Assembly: GCF_002002735.1 (NCBI RefSeq)
Contig: NZ_MUNY01000078.1
Span: 350,242 to 414,241 of the forward strand
DNA: 64,000 nucleotides
Direction of reading: 5' to 3'
Source: Algoriphagus sp. A40
Lineage (GTDB): Bacteria; Bacteroidota; Bacteroidia; Cytophagales; Cyclobacteriaceae
Part shown: piece after piece, positions 1-9,131 of the stretch
How positions within the stretch are numbered: the first letter of the stretch is position 1
How the letters are laid out: each line of letters begins with the position of its first letter
Translations under genes and position numbers: made by a program
Notes under the pieces: generated by a model
Database searches by the model: none
The model's input: only the letters and a program-made list of their open reading frames with translations
What the model was told of the DNA's origin: nothing

Positions 1-460
1 TTCCTTCATCAAGTTCCAAAGTCGGAATCTCGTCTTTTTGCAGACCGACGTAATTTGGCTTGATCATCTTTTTTGCCGCAGGCAAATTGAGCCAAAGCTG
101 CAAAATCTCCAGGTCACCCCCTTTTAGCTTGAACTCCTTGCTGGAAACTTCTGCGTGAATCAACCCACTTCCCGCCGTCATGTATTGAACTCCTCCGGGA
201 CCAATCACAGATTCATGGCCCGAAGAGTCCTTATGCATGATATCTCCTTCCAAAATAAAAGTCACCGTTTCCATCCCTCGATGTGGATGAGGACCAAATG
301 GAAGTCCTTGGTTTCGTTCAGGATAGGTTTGGAAGCCGTGATGATTGAGAAAAATAAACGGATCGATCTGCTGGAGACTTCGAGTTGGCATTGGGCTATA
401 AGTCACCAAATCGGCGATGGGCCGGTATTCTGCTTTATGGATTTTTTTGATGGGTCTCAT
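1..460 (-). CDS. Pirin family protein (3' end cut by window)
   Basis: Reading the minus strand from the ATG at 460 gives about 153 residues that run off the left edge. The start reads MRPIKKIHKAEYRP and is followed by HHGFQTYPERNQGLPFGPHPHRGMETV-like sequence. The HPHRGMETVTF segment with its metal-binding histidines and the downstream GGVQYMTAGSGLIHAE segment are hallmarks of the N-terminal pirin cupin. Pirins are bicupin iron proteins, some with quercetinase activity; the bacterial role is often unknown. The C-terminal cupin lies outside the window. No operon partner is visible, because the next gene on this strand ends at 532. Confidence 0.88.
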   Translation of the reverse strand, partial: MRPIKKIHKAEYRPIADLVTYSPMPTRSLQQIDPFIFLNHHGFQTYPERNQGLPFGPHPHRGMETVTFILEGDIMHKDSSGHESVIGPGGVQYMTAGSGLIHAEVSSKEFKLKGGDLEILQLWLNLPAAKKMIKPNYVGLQKDEIPTLELDEG

Positions 461-531
461 GGAATATTTATGTCTATGAATTCAAGAGGTTGGCCGGAGA
501 AAAAGTTTTAAATCTTCCGATTTATTTCAGT

Positions 532-1827
532 TTATTTCAGCCTTTTGTCCAATTCAAGGATGGTTTGAAGCAGGACATTTGCTCCATTTGCGATATCGGC
601 TTTGGTCGAATACTCAGCCGGAGCATGACTGATTCCGTCTTTGCTTGGTATGAAAATCATCCCCATCGGTGCAATTCGGGCCATTTCCTGTGCATCATGT
701 CCGGCTCCACTCGGAAGGCTTTTGGTGGTAAAACCCAACTTTTCAGCTTGGGTTTGGATGATCTCTCGGACCATTGGGTCGGCTAAAGCAGGTTTGCTGG
801 CAACTTCAATGTGTTTAACATTCAGTTCTGTCTGGCTTTCAGCTGCCAGTAGTTTGGCTTTAGCCTCGATGTCGGCATAGATTTTCCAGATTTTATCAGA
901 AGAAAGGTCCCTCAGTTCCACATTCACTTTTACTTCTCCAGGAATCACATTTCCTGCACCCGGAAATGCCTGAATTTTACCTACTGTACCCACTTGCTTT
1001 CCTTCGTAGCTGTTGACAATTTCGTTTACAGCAAGCACAAACCTCGCCGCCGGTAGCATGGGATCCTTGCGCATATCCATCGGAGTGGTTCCGGCATGGT
1101 TTGCTTTTCCGAGAAAAGTAAATTCCCACCATTCTATTGCCACAATCCCTTCGACTACTCCGATATCGAGTTTTTCAGTATCAAGATTACCGCCTTGCTC
1201 GATATGTAGTTCAAGAAATGCAGCAAGGTCGCCGGGATTTCTTTTGAGTTCAGGAATTCTTTCCGGATCTCCTCCCAAAAGCTTGATTCCTTCCGCCTGG
1301 GTGATTCCGGCATTTGATTTTACCTGGAGGGCTTCCTTACTCAAAGCTCCAACCAAGGCTCTGCTTCCAACAACTCCTCCTTCTTCATTGGTGAAAATGA
1401 TGACCTCAAGTGGATGCTCGGTTTCGATTCCTTTTTCGTTCAAAGTACTTGCTACTTCAATTGCCCCCATTGATCCCACAGGGCCATCATAGTCTCCTCC
1501 ATTTGGGACTTCATCGATGTGGGACCCAAAAGCGATGGGCTTGAGGTTGGGGTTTTTACCGGATTTTCTGCCGATAATATTTCCTGCAAAATCTGTCGAA
1601 ACTTTCAATCCCGCCGCCTTCATCAATCCTTTGATATATTCCCTTGCCTCAATATCATATTGACTGTAAGCCACCCGGTCTGTACCTCCGGCAGCATTTT
1701 TTCCAAAAGTTGAAAGCTTTATCAGGCTTTGATGGAGTCTTTCCGAATCGATAGAAAGGTCTTGGGCAAACCCCGATTTAGACAGAAAAATCAGCAAGAG
1801 GGTGAGGCAGAAAAGAGGTTTTCTCAT
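532..1827 (-). CDS. Secreted M20-family Zn-dependent hydrolase (allantoate amidohydrolase / N-carbamoyl amino acid hydrolase type)
   Basis: The ORF can be read from 1860, but the start at 1827 (MRKPLFCLTLLLIFLSKSGFAQ) gives a clean signal peptide and is preferred, making about 431 aa. The motif GSHIDEVPNGGDYDGPVG (metal-binding His and Asp), TNEEGG (catalytic and metal Glu), HIEQGG and GHDAQEMA match the hydantoinase/carbamoylase subfamily of M20 metallopeptidases. Family members cleave amide or ureido bonds in N-carbamoyl amino acids, allantoate or ureidoglycolate; the substrate here cannot be fixed from sequence. The signal peptide implies periplasmic action, unlike the cytoplasmic purine-catabolic enzymes. 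The gene stands alone on the minus strand, separated from the upstream desaturase by a terminator. Confidence 0.85.
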   Translation of the reverse strand: MRKPLFCLTLLLIFLSKSGFAQDLSIDSERLHQSLIKLSTFGKNAAGGTDRVAYSQYDIEAREYIKGLMKAAGLKVSTDFAGNIIGRKSGKNPNLKPIAFGSHIDEVPNGGDYDGPVGSMGAIEVASTLNEKGIETEHPLEVIIFTNEEGGVVGSRALVGALSKEALQVKSNAGITQAEGIKLLGGDPERIPELKRNPGDLAAFLELHIEQGGNLDTEKLDIGVVEGIVAIEWWEFTFLGKANHAGTTPMDMRKDPMLPAARFVLAVNEIVNSYEGKQVGTVGKIQAFPGAGNVIPGEVKVNVELRDLSSDKIWKIYADIEAKAKLLAAESQTELNVKHIEVASKPALADPMVREIIQTQAEKLGFTTKSLPSGAGHDAQEMARIAPMGMIFIPSKDGISHAPAEYSTKADIANGANVLLQTILELDKRLK

Positions 1828-1860
1828 GGTCTTAAAATTCATTTTGAACCAAGTTAACAC

Positions 1861-1889
1861 AAAAAAAGTCCCTCTTTTCAGAAGGACTT
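1861..1889 (-). terminator. Intrinsic terminator of the desaturase gene
   Basis: On the minus strand the stem AAGTCC...GGACTT is followed by seven T, directly downstream of the 1896 stop. Confidence 0.7.
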
Positions 1890-1895
1890 GAGTGC

Positions 1896-2894
1896 TTATT
1901 TGAGCCAGGCTAGCTGTACCTCATCGGGAGCTTTCATCCGATCTGCTACTCTCATGTATCGATCGGCCAGCTTTACAAGGTAGTCTTGGGCTTTTGCAGC
2001 TGCCGCGTCTAGGCCGGTGAGGCCCTCAATTTTCCAGAGTTTCACCAAGTGCTCGATGATTCTGGCATAGTCCCAGCTGGTATAAATGCCCACTTTTTGA
2101 GTGATTTCAGAGAATTGGGTAAAAAGAGATGGGTTTGAGCTACCTTCTCCCATCATGACTGCCGGCATGACGATCTGCTTTCTCATCAATTTTTCAAAAG
2201 CGATGATCCCGCCATTTGGATCGATCTCAAATATTCTTGACATAAAAGACTTGTAGGCCTTTTCGTGTCTGGCTTCGTCTCCGGCGATTTGTTTGCAGAT
2301 TCTTCCCAGGACAGAGTCGCCTGCGATATCTGCCAGTTTCCCGGTGTTTACGTGTGAGATTTTTGTAGCTCTCTCCTGAAAGGAAGTATAGACGATCGCC
2401 TGGTAAGGATCTCCGCCTGAGTTTGGATCAAATCCGTTCATCAGTAATCTGTGAATCGTCCGCTCCACAGCCTTCATATCGACTCTTCCGGTCATGTAAA
2501 GGTATTTGTTGAGCAGATCTCCGTGCCGGTTTTCTTCGGCAGTCCAGGTCTTGGACCACCTTACCCATCCTCTTGGAGATAGGAGGTTTCCCTCAGGATT
2601 GATTCCCTCCAGCATATTGAAATAGGTTTGATAGCTGGGAAGTGCCTCCTCAGTGATCATATTGCCTATCAGGGAAGTCAACACTGTATCGGGAATCCCT
2701 TCGGCTCTTTTTTGGAGGAGCTTGATTTCTTCGTGAATGTCTGGATTGCCAAAATCCGGGAGAAAATCCGAAGGCTGCCAGCATTTGTCGGGATCGACCA
2801 GTATGTTATCGACTGCATCGCCGACCAACTCATCCAATTGGGAGATGACCTCTATATTCTTTTCTAATTCGTAATTGATTTCACCTGATTTCAT
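1896..2894 (-). CDS. Acyl-ACP desaturase (ferritin-like diiron)
   Basis: This 332-aa protein belongs to the soluble stearoyl-ACP desaturase family, which introduces a cis double bond into ACP-bound fatty acids using a diiron centre. The two EXXH-type metal motifs are visible as EENRHG at residues 120-125 and DEARHEK at 206-212; an acidic ligand candidate lies in TEEALPSYQ near 81-89. There is no signal peptide or membrane segment, as expected for a cytoplasmic enzyme. Length agrees with bacterial members (about 320-340 aa). It is monocistronic with its own terminator. Its probable job is tuning membrane lipid unsaturation. Confidence 0.9.
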   Translation of the reverse strand: MKSGEINYELEKNIEVISQLDELVGDAVDNILVDPDKCWQPSDFLPDFGNPDIHEEIKLLQKRAEGIPDTVLTSLIGNMITEEALPSYQTYFNMLEGINPEGNLLSPRGWVRWSKTWTAEENRHGDLLNKYLYMTGRVDMKAVERTIHRLLMNGFDPNSGGDPYQAIVYTSFQERATKISHVNTGKLADIAGDSVLGRICKQIAGDEARHEKAYKSFMSRIFEIDPNGGIIAFEKLMRKQIVMPAVMMGEGSSNPSLFTQFSEITQKVGIYTSWDYARIIEHLVKLWKIEGLTGLDAAAAKAQDYLVKLADRYMRVADRMKAPDEVQLAWLK

Positions 2895-3060
2895 TGGGAA
2901 ACTGATTTATCCGGGTGGGTTAGCCCCGAAGTGTTTATGAATTATGATCGGCAAGTTACGGACAAATCTGCTGATTTGTGATAGAAATCCTCTATTTCGG
3001 ATTTAGGATTCCATAAATGGAAGAAATAACCTATGATTTTTCCCTCTTCCCATTATACGA

Positions 3061-3087
3061 GAAAAGCCTCCAAAACGGAGGCTTTTC
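3061..3087 (-). terminator. Intrinsic terminator after SMP-30-like gene
   Basis: An 11-bp perfect stem (GAAAAGCCTCC / GGAGGCTTTTC) with an AAAAC loop lies 22 bp beyond the stop of the 3109 gene. Confidence 0.75.
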
Positions 3088-3108
3088 TGTTTAAAACAAT
3101 TCTGCATA

Positions 3109-3987
3109 TTAATAATCCAGCTTATAAGCCGCTACTTTGTTTTTGAAGAAGGTAGGGACATAAATGATTTTTTCGGCAGCATTGTACCCGATATCTGCGG
3201 TATTTGACTCAGCAGCTTTGGTGTCCAGCATCAGAGTTTGAGTGGAATCGTTGGCAAACCAGATTTCTCCAGGCCATTTGGAAGCTACAAAATTGCCATC
3301 GCCCAAAATAACCAAACCGTCGCCTCCGGATACATTTGCATTCACCACGGTGGCAGTTCCGTCAGCATTCCACATTTTCAGACCTGATTCATCCAGGCCG
3401 TAAATTGTGCCATCGGCTCCAACCGCAATACCATTGATAGATTTATTCCCCTCCGAAACTGTTGCAATCGTACCATCCAAAAAGGAATGCACTTTTCCGG
3501 TGGCCATATCAGTGAAATAAACGGTCCCATTGTGAGAAGCCGCATCATTCAAAAACTGGGCACCATCCACTTTCCATTTTTTTGAAATTTTGGATGTGGC
3601 AATGTCAATTTCCACCAATTCGTCAATGTCAGTCACGTAGAACTTTCCGTTGGAAATCGCCATTCCTTTTGGGGCATTCAATCCTGATATCCATGCTGGA
3701 TTGATAATTTTTCCATCTTTGGAAAGAGTTGCAATCGATCCTTTTCCGTCTTTTTCGGATGGGTCCTGGCCTTCGATATTGGCTACGTAGATTGTTCCGC
3801 TTGCCTCATCGAAAAGGACAGATTCATTGGTCATAAGGGAATCGGCCGTTTCCCAAAGCAAAGTAAGAGAGGGGATTTTTACCTCGACTACTTCCTCCAC
3901 GACTTCTTCGGTTTTTGGCGGTGAACAGCTAACCAAAATCAAGGTAGCTGCAAGACCCATCAAGGATAGTTTCATAATTGATTTCAT
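3109..3987 (-). CDS. SMP-30/gluconolactonase-like beta-propeller lipoprotein
   Basis: The 292-aa product starts MKSIMKLSLMGLAATLILVSCSPPK, a signal peptide ending in an LVSC lipobox, so it should be lipidated on Cys and envelope-anchored. The mature part has repeated propeller-like segments with the pattern NGKFYVTDI, NGTVYFTDMATG and ADGTIYGLDESG, as in the SMP-30/Gluconolactonase/LRE-like domain. Such proteins may be calcium-dependent lactonases or non-enzymatic propellers; the catalytic metal ligands cannot be assigned with confidence. A start at M5 is equally possible. The gene is divergent from the M19 dipeptidase at 4243, with about 255 bp between the two starts. Confidence 0.75.
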   Translation of the reverse strand: MKSIMKLSLMGLAATLILVSCSPPKTEEVVEEVVEVKIPSLTLLWETADSLMTNESVLFDEASGTIYVANIEGQDPSEKDGKGSIATLSKDGKIINPAWISGLNAPKGMAISNGKFYVTDIDELVEIDIATSKISKKWKVDGAQFLNDAASHNGTVYFTDMATGKVHSFLDGTIATVSEGNKSINGIAVGADGTIYGLDESGLKMWNADGTATVVNANVSGGDGLVILGDGNFVASKWPGEIWFANDSTQTLMLDTKAAESNTADIGYNAAEKIIYVPTFFKNKVAAYKLDY

Positions 3988-4242
3988 AAGAAATGTGGAT
4001 TGGTTAAAATATGAGGTTGTTCATTTCAAATTTCGCGATTTTACTTTTCAAAATAAAATCCTGAAAGTGATCGTTTTGTTCAGGTTTTCAGAGTAAATAA
4101 TCCGAATGATTCTTGGGATTTTGATGAATCTTTTGAAAGGCAGAACTCAAAAATTGCTCAATTCTTTCAGCCATTGGTGGATTTTTCAATTCTCAACTTT
4201 GAAAATTCAATTATCTTCCATTTCCCCAACCAAAAAAATTGC

Positions 4243-5493
4243 ATGAAAAGACTCCTTTACCTAATCGTTCTTTCAGGTTCAATTTTCTCATGCACACCGA
4301 AAGAAGAAGCAATCGATTACACTAAAATGACAGATGAGGAGCGGCTGAAAGCAGCTACTGAAATCGCCCAATCTACCATCATGGTGGATGGTCACGTGGA
4401 CCTTCCGTATCGGATGAAAGTCGGTGGATTTACCTTGCAGCGGGAGGTTTTGGATGTTTCTGTTCGCACTCCGGATGGGAATTTTGACTATCCACGATCC
4501 AAAGAAGGAGGATTGGATGCCCCATTTATGTCAATCTATATTCCAGCCGGAAACCAAAAAACTCCCGGAGCATCCAAAGCCTTGGCTGATTCCCTGATCC
4601 TGATGACAGAGCGGTTGGCCGAGACTTTTCCGGATAAGTTTGCTATGGCATATAGCCCCGCTGATATCGAGACAAACTTTTCAAAAGGTCTCATTTCCCT
4701 TCCAATGGGAATGGAGAATGGTGCAGGAATCGAAGATGATTTGGCCAATGTGGCCTATTTTCACAACAGGGGAATCCGGTACATCACCTTGACTCACGGG
4801 ACGGACAACCTGATCGGAGATGCAAGTTATGATACTACCGGTACCCACCAGGGATTGAGTGAATTTGGGGAAAAAGTGGTGGCTGAGATGAACAGGGTGG
4901 GAATCATGGTTGATTTGAGCCACGTTTCGGACAATACTTTTAAAGATGCATTGGCCATTTCCAAAGTTCCTGTGATTGCTTCTCATTCTTCTGTAAGGAA
5001 ATTCACGCCGGGATTTGAACGGAATATGAGTGATGAGCTGATTCAGGCTATGGCAAAAAATGGAGGGGTGATGATGATCAATTTTGGCGGTAGCTTCATT
5101 GATTCAGCCTATGCGGCTGGTTCGACAAAAGTTAGAGAGCATTTGGTGAACTATATGGCTGAAAATAACCTTTCCAGCGGCGATTCGGCCTATCGTGCAT
5201 ATGCTGCCGAATACAACGCTGCCAACAATCCATTTCCGACTGTACAAAGAGTGGCTGACCATATTGACCATGTAAAAAAATTGGTGGGAATAGATTATGT
5301 CGGGCTTGGGTCGGATTTTGACGGGGTTGGAGATTCCTTGCCGACCGGCTTGAAGGACGTTTCCATGTACCCTAACTTGATAGCGGAACTGCTGAAACGC
5401 GGATACAGCCGTGAGGATATTGAAAAGATCTGTTACAAGAATATCTTCCGGGTGTGGAAGGCGGTTGAAGATTTTGCTGCGGGATCAAAATAG
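4243..5493 (+). CDS. Membrane dipeptidase (renal dipeptidase, peptidase M19) lipoprotein
   Basis: The start at 4243 is chosen over the upstream ATG at 4174 because it gives a lipoprotein signal, MKRLLYLIVLSGSIFSC, with lipobox IFSC (416 aa). The M19 zinc motif begins at MVDGHVDLPYRM (HxD); a bridging Glu candidate lies in GMENGAGIEDD, zinc His candidates in LTHGTDN and SHSSVRKF, and a C-terminal Asp in GLGSDFDGVGD. The family hydrolyses dipeptides, including those with D-amino acids at the C-terminal position. A lipid anchor suggests periplasmic or outer-membrane peptide scavenging. No operon partner is evident. Confidence 0.92.
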   Translation: MKRLLYLIVLSGSIFSCTPKEEAIDYTKMTDEERLKAATEIAQSTIMVDGHVDLPYRMKVGGFTLQREVLDVSVRTPDGNFDYPRSKEGGLDAPFMSIYIPAGNQKTPGASKALADSLILMTERLAETFPDKFAMAYSPADIETNFSKGLISLPMGMENGAGIEDDLANVAYFHNRGIRYITLTHGTDNLIGDASYDTTGTHQGLSEFGEKVVAEMNRVGIMVDLSHVSDNTFKDALAISKVPVIASHSSVRKFTPGFERNMSDELIQAMAKNGGVMMINFGGSFIDSAYAAGSTKVREHLVNYMAENNLSSGDSAYRAYAAEYNAANNPFPTVQRVADHIDHVKKLVGIDYVGLGSDFDGVGDSLPTGLKDVSMYPNLIAELLKRGYSREDIEKICYKNIFRVWKAVEDFAAGSK

Positions 5494-5648
5494 CCTATCC
5501 GGAGGTTTTGGTTTTTAAGGAAAAACAGATTCAGCTCATTTAATTTTCGACAACTGACTTTTCTCATAAAATTGAAGTCGATTTAATAATATCCTTGTGC
5601 AGGTTATTTGAATTCGATGACCTAAGAGACTATAATTGTAGACTATTT

Positions 5649-6143
5649 ATGAAAATCAAACTCAGTATTTTGTTTTTTCTGGGCATTATGACCCAGGCTT
5701 TTTCCCAGGAAGGGTTTAGCATTCATCTTAGGGGTGTTGAAGGCTGCTACATAGATTATTACACTGCATTTGCTAACAAAGGAGCAAGTGATGTTACTGA
5801 TGGGGAGCATGAAGTGGTGATTTCGGTCTTATACCAAAATATGAGTGAGTGCTATATCGGCAAAGTGACCGTTAAGGATGGAAAATTTGTAGCGCCTGTT
5901 ATGATTCAAAAAGATGACATGTCCTATGCTACACTGGCTACTATTTTCAAAGATTTTAACCAGGAGTGGTATGCGAAACAAGACCCAAACACTCTTTATG
6001 AAATCAATGGAGGGATGAGCAAAATGTTTTTGAGTCAACAAGGCTATCAGGTGCAGATGTTTTTCCCTGGATTTATCAATAAAAATTCAGGTGTAAATCG
6101 AAAAGCCCCTCCTGCGAATGAGTTGCTTAAAGACAATAATTGA
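5649..6143 (+). CDS. Secreted protein of unknown function
   Basis: I do not recognise a family. The ATG at 5649 (MKIKLSILFFLGIMTQAFSQ) gives a standard signal peptide with a cleavage-like AFSQ; the upstream ATG at 5595 would add an unlikely N-terminal extension. The mature protein is about 145 aa, with Cys residues near GVEGCYIDYY and NMSECYIGKV that might form a disulfide, and a C-terminal MFLSQQGYQVQMFFPGF segment. It is short, monocistronic and followed by a terminator. Confidence 0.65.
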   Translation: MKIKLSILFFLGIMTQAFSQEGFSIHLRGVEGCYIDYYTAFANKGASDVTDGEHEVVISVLYQNMSECYIGKVTVKDGKFVAPVMIQKDDMSYATLATIFKDFNQEWYAKQDPNTLYEINGGMSKMFLSQQGYQVQMFFPGFINKNSGVNRKAPPANELLKDNN

Positions 6144-6148
6144 ATCAT

Positions 6149-6178
6149 ACCCCGGCCTAAAAAGTCGGGGTTATTTTT
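6149..6178 (+). terminator. Intrinsic terminator
   Basis: The stem ACCCCG/CGGGGT is followed by TTATTTTTT just after the stop at 6143. Confidence 0.7.
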
Positions 6179-6449
6179 TGAATCCTATTTTAATCCAACC
6201 TGTAGAACTGGACTTCTGGACTTCCTTTTTTCTGATAATTTCTGGTTCTTGAAACTCTTGGATTCTTCTGAAATTCTAAGATCAGTTAACTGAAATAATG
6301 GCTTGATAAAATTGAAATCAAAGTCTTTTTTCTGTCAAATTTTCCATTTTTATTCTAAAACTTGCTGATTTTGAGTCATTTTGGCCGAGTGGATGGCTTG
6401 GCGAAACATTTGATCAATGTGGTGAAACTAACCCGCTAACTAAATCACT
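6179..6449. other. AT-rich intergenic region upstream of clpB
   Basis: About 270 bp without a convincing ORF. It must hold the clpB promoter, but I see no clear TAnnTTTG box and no CIRCE-like inverted repeat. The start at 6450 follows CACT with no strong Shine-Dalgarno. Confidence 0.4.
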
Positions 6450-9071
6450 ATGGACTTCAATCAATTCACCATAAAATCCCAGGAAGCAATTCAAAAAGCT
6501 GCTGAACTTGCTGCGAATGCAAGCACACCGACAATTGAGACTTCTCACTTACTCCAAGGAATCCTGACTGAAGATGAGAATGTGGCTGATTTTCTGTTCA
6601 AAAAACTTGGTACAAATAAGCAGTTAATCACGCAAAAGCTGGATCAGGAATTGGCAAAACTGCCAAAAGTGAGTGGAGCCAATCAGCAGCCCCACTTATC
6701 TGGTTCTGCCAATCAGGTGCTGACCAAGGCAAAAGATTACCTCAAGACTTTTGGGGATGAATATGTAGCCATTGAGCATTTGCTGTTGGCTATTCTGGCG
6801 GGAAGCGACACCACCGCTCAACTACTCAAAAATCAGGGTTTGACTGAAAAGCCCCTGATAGAAGCAATCAAAGAACTTAGAAAAGGAAATAAAGTGACCG
6901 ATCCAAACGCAGAAAGCAAATACAGGGCTCTTGAAAAATATTCCAAAAACCTGAACGATTTGGCCAAAAAGGGCAAAATCGACCCCGTCATCGGTCGTGA
7001 TGAAGAAATCCGAAGGGTGCTTCAAATCCTCGCCCGAAGAACCAAAAACAACCCGATTCTACTCGGAGAACCCGGTGTCGGAAAGACAGCGATTGTTGAA
7101 GGTCTAGCCCAGCGAATCGTCTCTGGTGACGTTCCCGAAAACCTCAAATCTAAAACTTTGATCTCTTTGGACATGGGCTTGCTCGTGGCAGGGGCAAAGT
7201 ACAAAGGTGAATTCGAAGAGCGATTAAAAGCTGTAATCAAAGAAGTAACCGACGCCGAAGGAGAAATTATCCTCTTTATCGATGAGATCCACACTCTAAT
7301 CGGTGCAGGTGGTGGAGGCGAAGGAGCCATGGACGCCGCCAACCTGCTCAAACCGGCTTTGGCAAGAGGTGAACTCCATGCAATCGGCGCAACTACACTG
7401 AAGGAATACCAGAAATACATTGAAAAGGATAAGGCTTTGGAGAGAAGATTCCAAGCAGTCATAGTGGACGAGCCTGATGCTGCCGATGCGATTTCCATCC
7501 TTCGGGGCATTAAGGATAAATACGAACTCCACCACGGAGTCCGAATCAAGGATGATGCAGTGATTGCTGCTGTTGAACTTTCGCAGCGATATATTTCAGA
7601 CCGTTTCTTGCCTGACAAAGCAATTGATTTGATGGATGAAGCAGCCGCCAAACTGAGGATGGAAATTGATTCATTGCCTCAAGAACTGGACGAGCTCAAC
7701 CGAAGAATCATGCAGCTGGAGATTGAGCGTGAAGCAATCCGTCGGGAAAATAACCGCGACAAGGAAACCGTTCTAAGTAAGGAAATCGCCGAACTTTCTG
7801 AAAAGCGTCAAAGTGTGAAAGCCAAATGGGAAAGCGAAAAAGCGGTCATCATGGGGATTCGCCGAGAAAAAGAAGCGATTGACAAGCTGAAGATGGAAGC
7901 CGAACAAGCTGAACGAGCTGGTGATTTCGGCAAAGTAGCCGAGATCCGATATGGCAAAATCGTCGAAGCGGAGAAAAAACTGGAGTCGTTCAAAAGCCAA
8001 TTGGAAGTAATGCAGGCTGGTTCCCCGCTTCTAAAGGAGGAAGTGGATCAAGAAGACATCGCTTCGGTAGTTTCTAAATGGACAGGAATTCCGGTTTCTA
8101 AAATGATCCAGTCTGAGCGTGAAAAGTTACTTCACCTGGAGGAAGAGCTGGGAAAAAGAGTCGCCGGCCAAAAGGAAGCGATCACAGCGCTTTCGGATGC
8201 AGTGCGTAGAAGCCGTGCCGGTCTTCAGGATCCAAAGCGTCCGATCGGTAGCTTTATCTTCATGGGAACGACCGGAGTTGGTAAAACTGAGTTAGCGAAA
8301 GCTTTGGCAGAATACCTCTTCAATGACGATAATGCCATGGTCCGTATCGACATGTCTGAGTATCAGGAACGCCATGCGGTCAGCAGACTTGTGGGAGCGC
8401 CTCCAGGCTATGTTGGGTACGATGAAGGTGGACAGTTGACTGAAGCGGTGCGAAGAAAACCTTATTCCGTGATCCTTCTGGATGAGATTGAAAAAGCACA
8501 CCCAGACGTCTTTAATATCTTGCTTCAAGTATTGGATGATGGTAGACTGACTGACAACAAAGGTCGGCTGGCCAATTTCAAGAATACGATTATCATCTTG
8601 ACTACCAATATCGGTTCGCACCTGATTCAGGAGCGATTTGCTGAAATGGAAGAATGGAATAAGGAGGAGATTTTGGAGAAAACCAAAACCGAGGTTTATG
8701 AAATGTTGAAGAAAGCCGTGCGGCCTGAGTTCCTGAACCGGATCGATGAAACGATCATGTTTGAGCCATTGAGCAAAGACATTATCCGGAAAATCGTGGA
8801 TATTCAATGGAGAGAAATTCAGAAGCGACTTTCAGAAGCCAATATTGAAATAGACGCTACGACCGAGGTTTTGGATTATTTAGGAGAGGTTGGTTTTGAT
8901 CCGAACTTTGGGGCCAGACCGCTTAAGCGAACCATGCAAAGGTTGGTTTTGAATGAACTTTCGAAGCAGATCCTCTCCGGATATATCAAAAATGACTCAG
9001 CAGTCTTGGTTGACTTGGATGCTGATAAGCAGGTTTATTTCAAGAATATTGAAGCAGAGGTAATAGCCTGA
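6450..9071 (+). CDS. clpB: ATP-dependent disaggregase ClpB
   Basis: The 873-aa protein has the full ClpB layout. A double Clp N-terminal domain occupies about residues 1-145. AAA+ module 1 has Walker A GEPGVGKT near 204 and Walker B LFIDEIH. A middle coiled-coil domain covers about 410-530 and is rich in Glu, Lys and Arg. AAA+ module 2 has Walker A GTTGVGKT near 605 and VILLDEIEKAHPD, and ends with the GARPLKR sensor-2 segment. ClpB works with DnaK/DnaJ/GrpE to extract polypeptides from aggregates; the M-domain distinguishes it from ClpA and ClpC. Length matches the family (about 860-870 aa). The gene is monocistronic with its own terminator. Confidence 0.98.
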   Translation: MDFNQFTIKSQEAIQKAAELAANASTPTIETSHLLQGILTEDENVADFLFKKLGTNKQLITQKLDQELAKLPKVSGANQQPHLSGSANQVLTKAKDYLKTFGDEYVAIEHLLLAILAGSDTTAQLLKNQGLTEKPLIEAIKELRKGNKVTDPNAESKYRALEKYSKNLNDLAKKGKIDPVIGRDEEIRRVLQILARRTKNNPILLGEPGVGKTAIVEGLAQRIVSGDVPENLKSKTLISLDMGLLVAGAKYKGEFEERLKAVIKEVTDAEGEIILFIDEIHTLIGAGGGGEGAMDAANLLKPALARGELHAIGATTLKEYQKYIEKDKALERRFQAVIVDEPDAADAISILRGIKDKYELHHGVRIKDDAVIAAVELSQRYISDRFLPDKAIDLMDEAAAKLRMEIDSLPQELDELNRRIMQLEIEREAIRRENNRDKETVLSKEIAELSEKRQSVKAKWESEKAVIMGIRREKEAIDKLKMEAEQAERAGDFGKVAEIRYGKIVEAEKKLESFKSQLEVMQAGSPLLKEEVDQEDIASVVSKWTGIPVSKMIQSEREKLLHLEEELGKRVAGQKEAITALSDAVRRSRAGLQDPKRPIGSFIFMGTTGVGKTELAKALAEYLFNDDNAMVRIDMSEYQERHAVSRLVGAPPGYVGYDEGGQLTEAVRRKPYSVILLDEIEKAHPDVFNILLQVLDDGRLTDNKGRLANFKNTIIILTTNIGSHLIQERFAEMEEWNKEEILEKTKTEVYEMLKKAVRPEFLNRIDETIMFEPLSKDIIRKIVDIQWREIQKRLSEANIEIDATTEVLDYLGEVGFDPNFGARPLKRTMQRLVLNELSKQILSGYIKNDSAVLVDLDADKQVYFKNIEAEVIA

Positions 9072-9097
9072 CACCTTCAGCACCAAACAGTAACAGC

Positions 9098-9131
9098 AGC
9101 CCCTGGAGGAAAACTTTCAGGGGCTTTTTTT
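9098..9131 (+). terminator. clpB intrinsic terminator
   Basis: Stem AGCCCCTG/CAGGGGCT followed by seven T. It touches the 3' end of the convergent gene at 9130. Confidence 0.8.

Noticed and set aside
7022..7651. 209-aa minus-strand ORF inside clpB
   Set aside because: Low-complexity Ser-rich shadow of the AAA+ module 1 coding strand.
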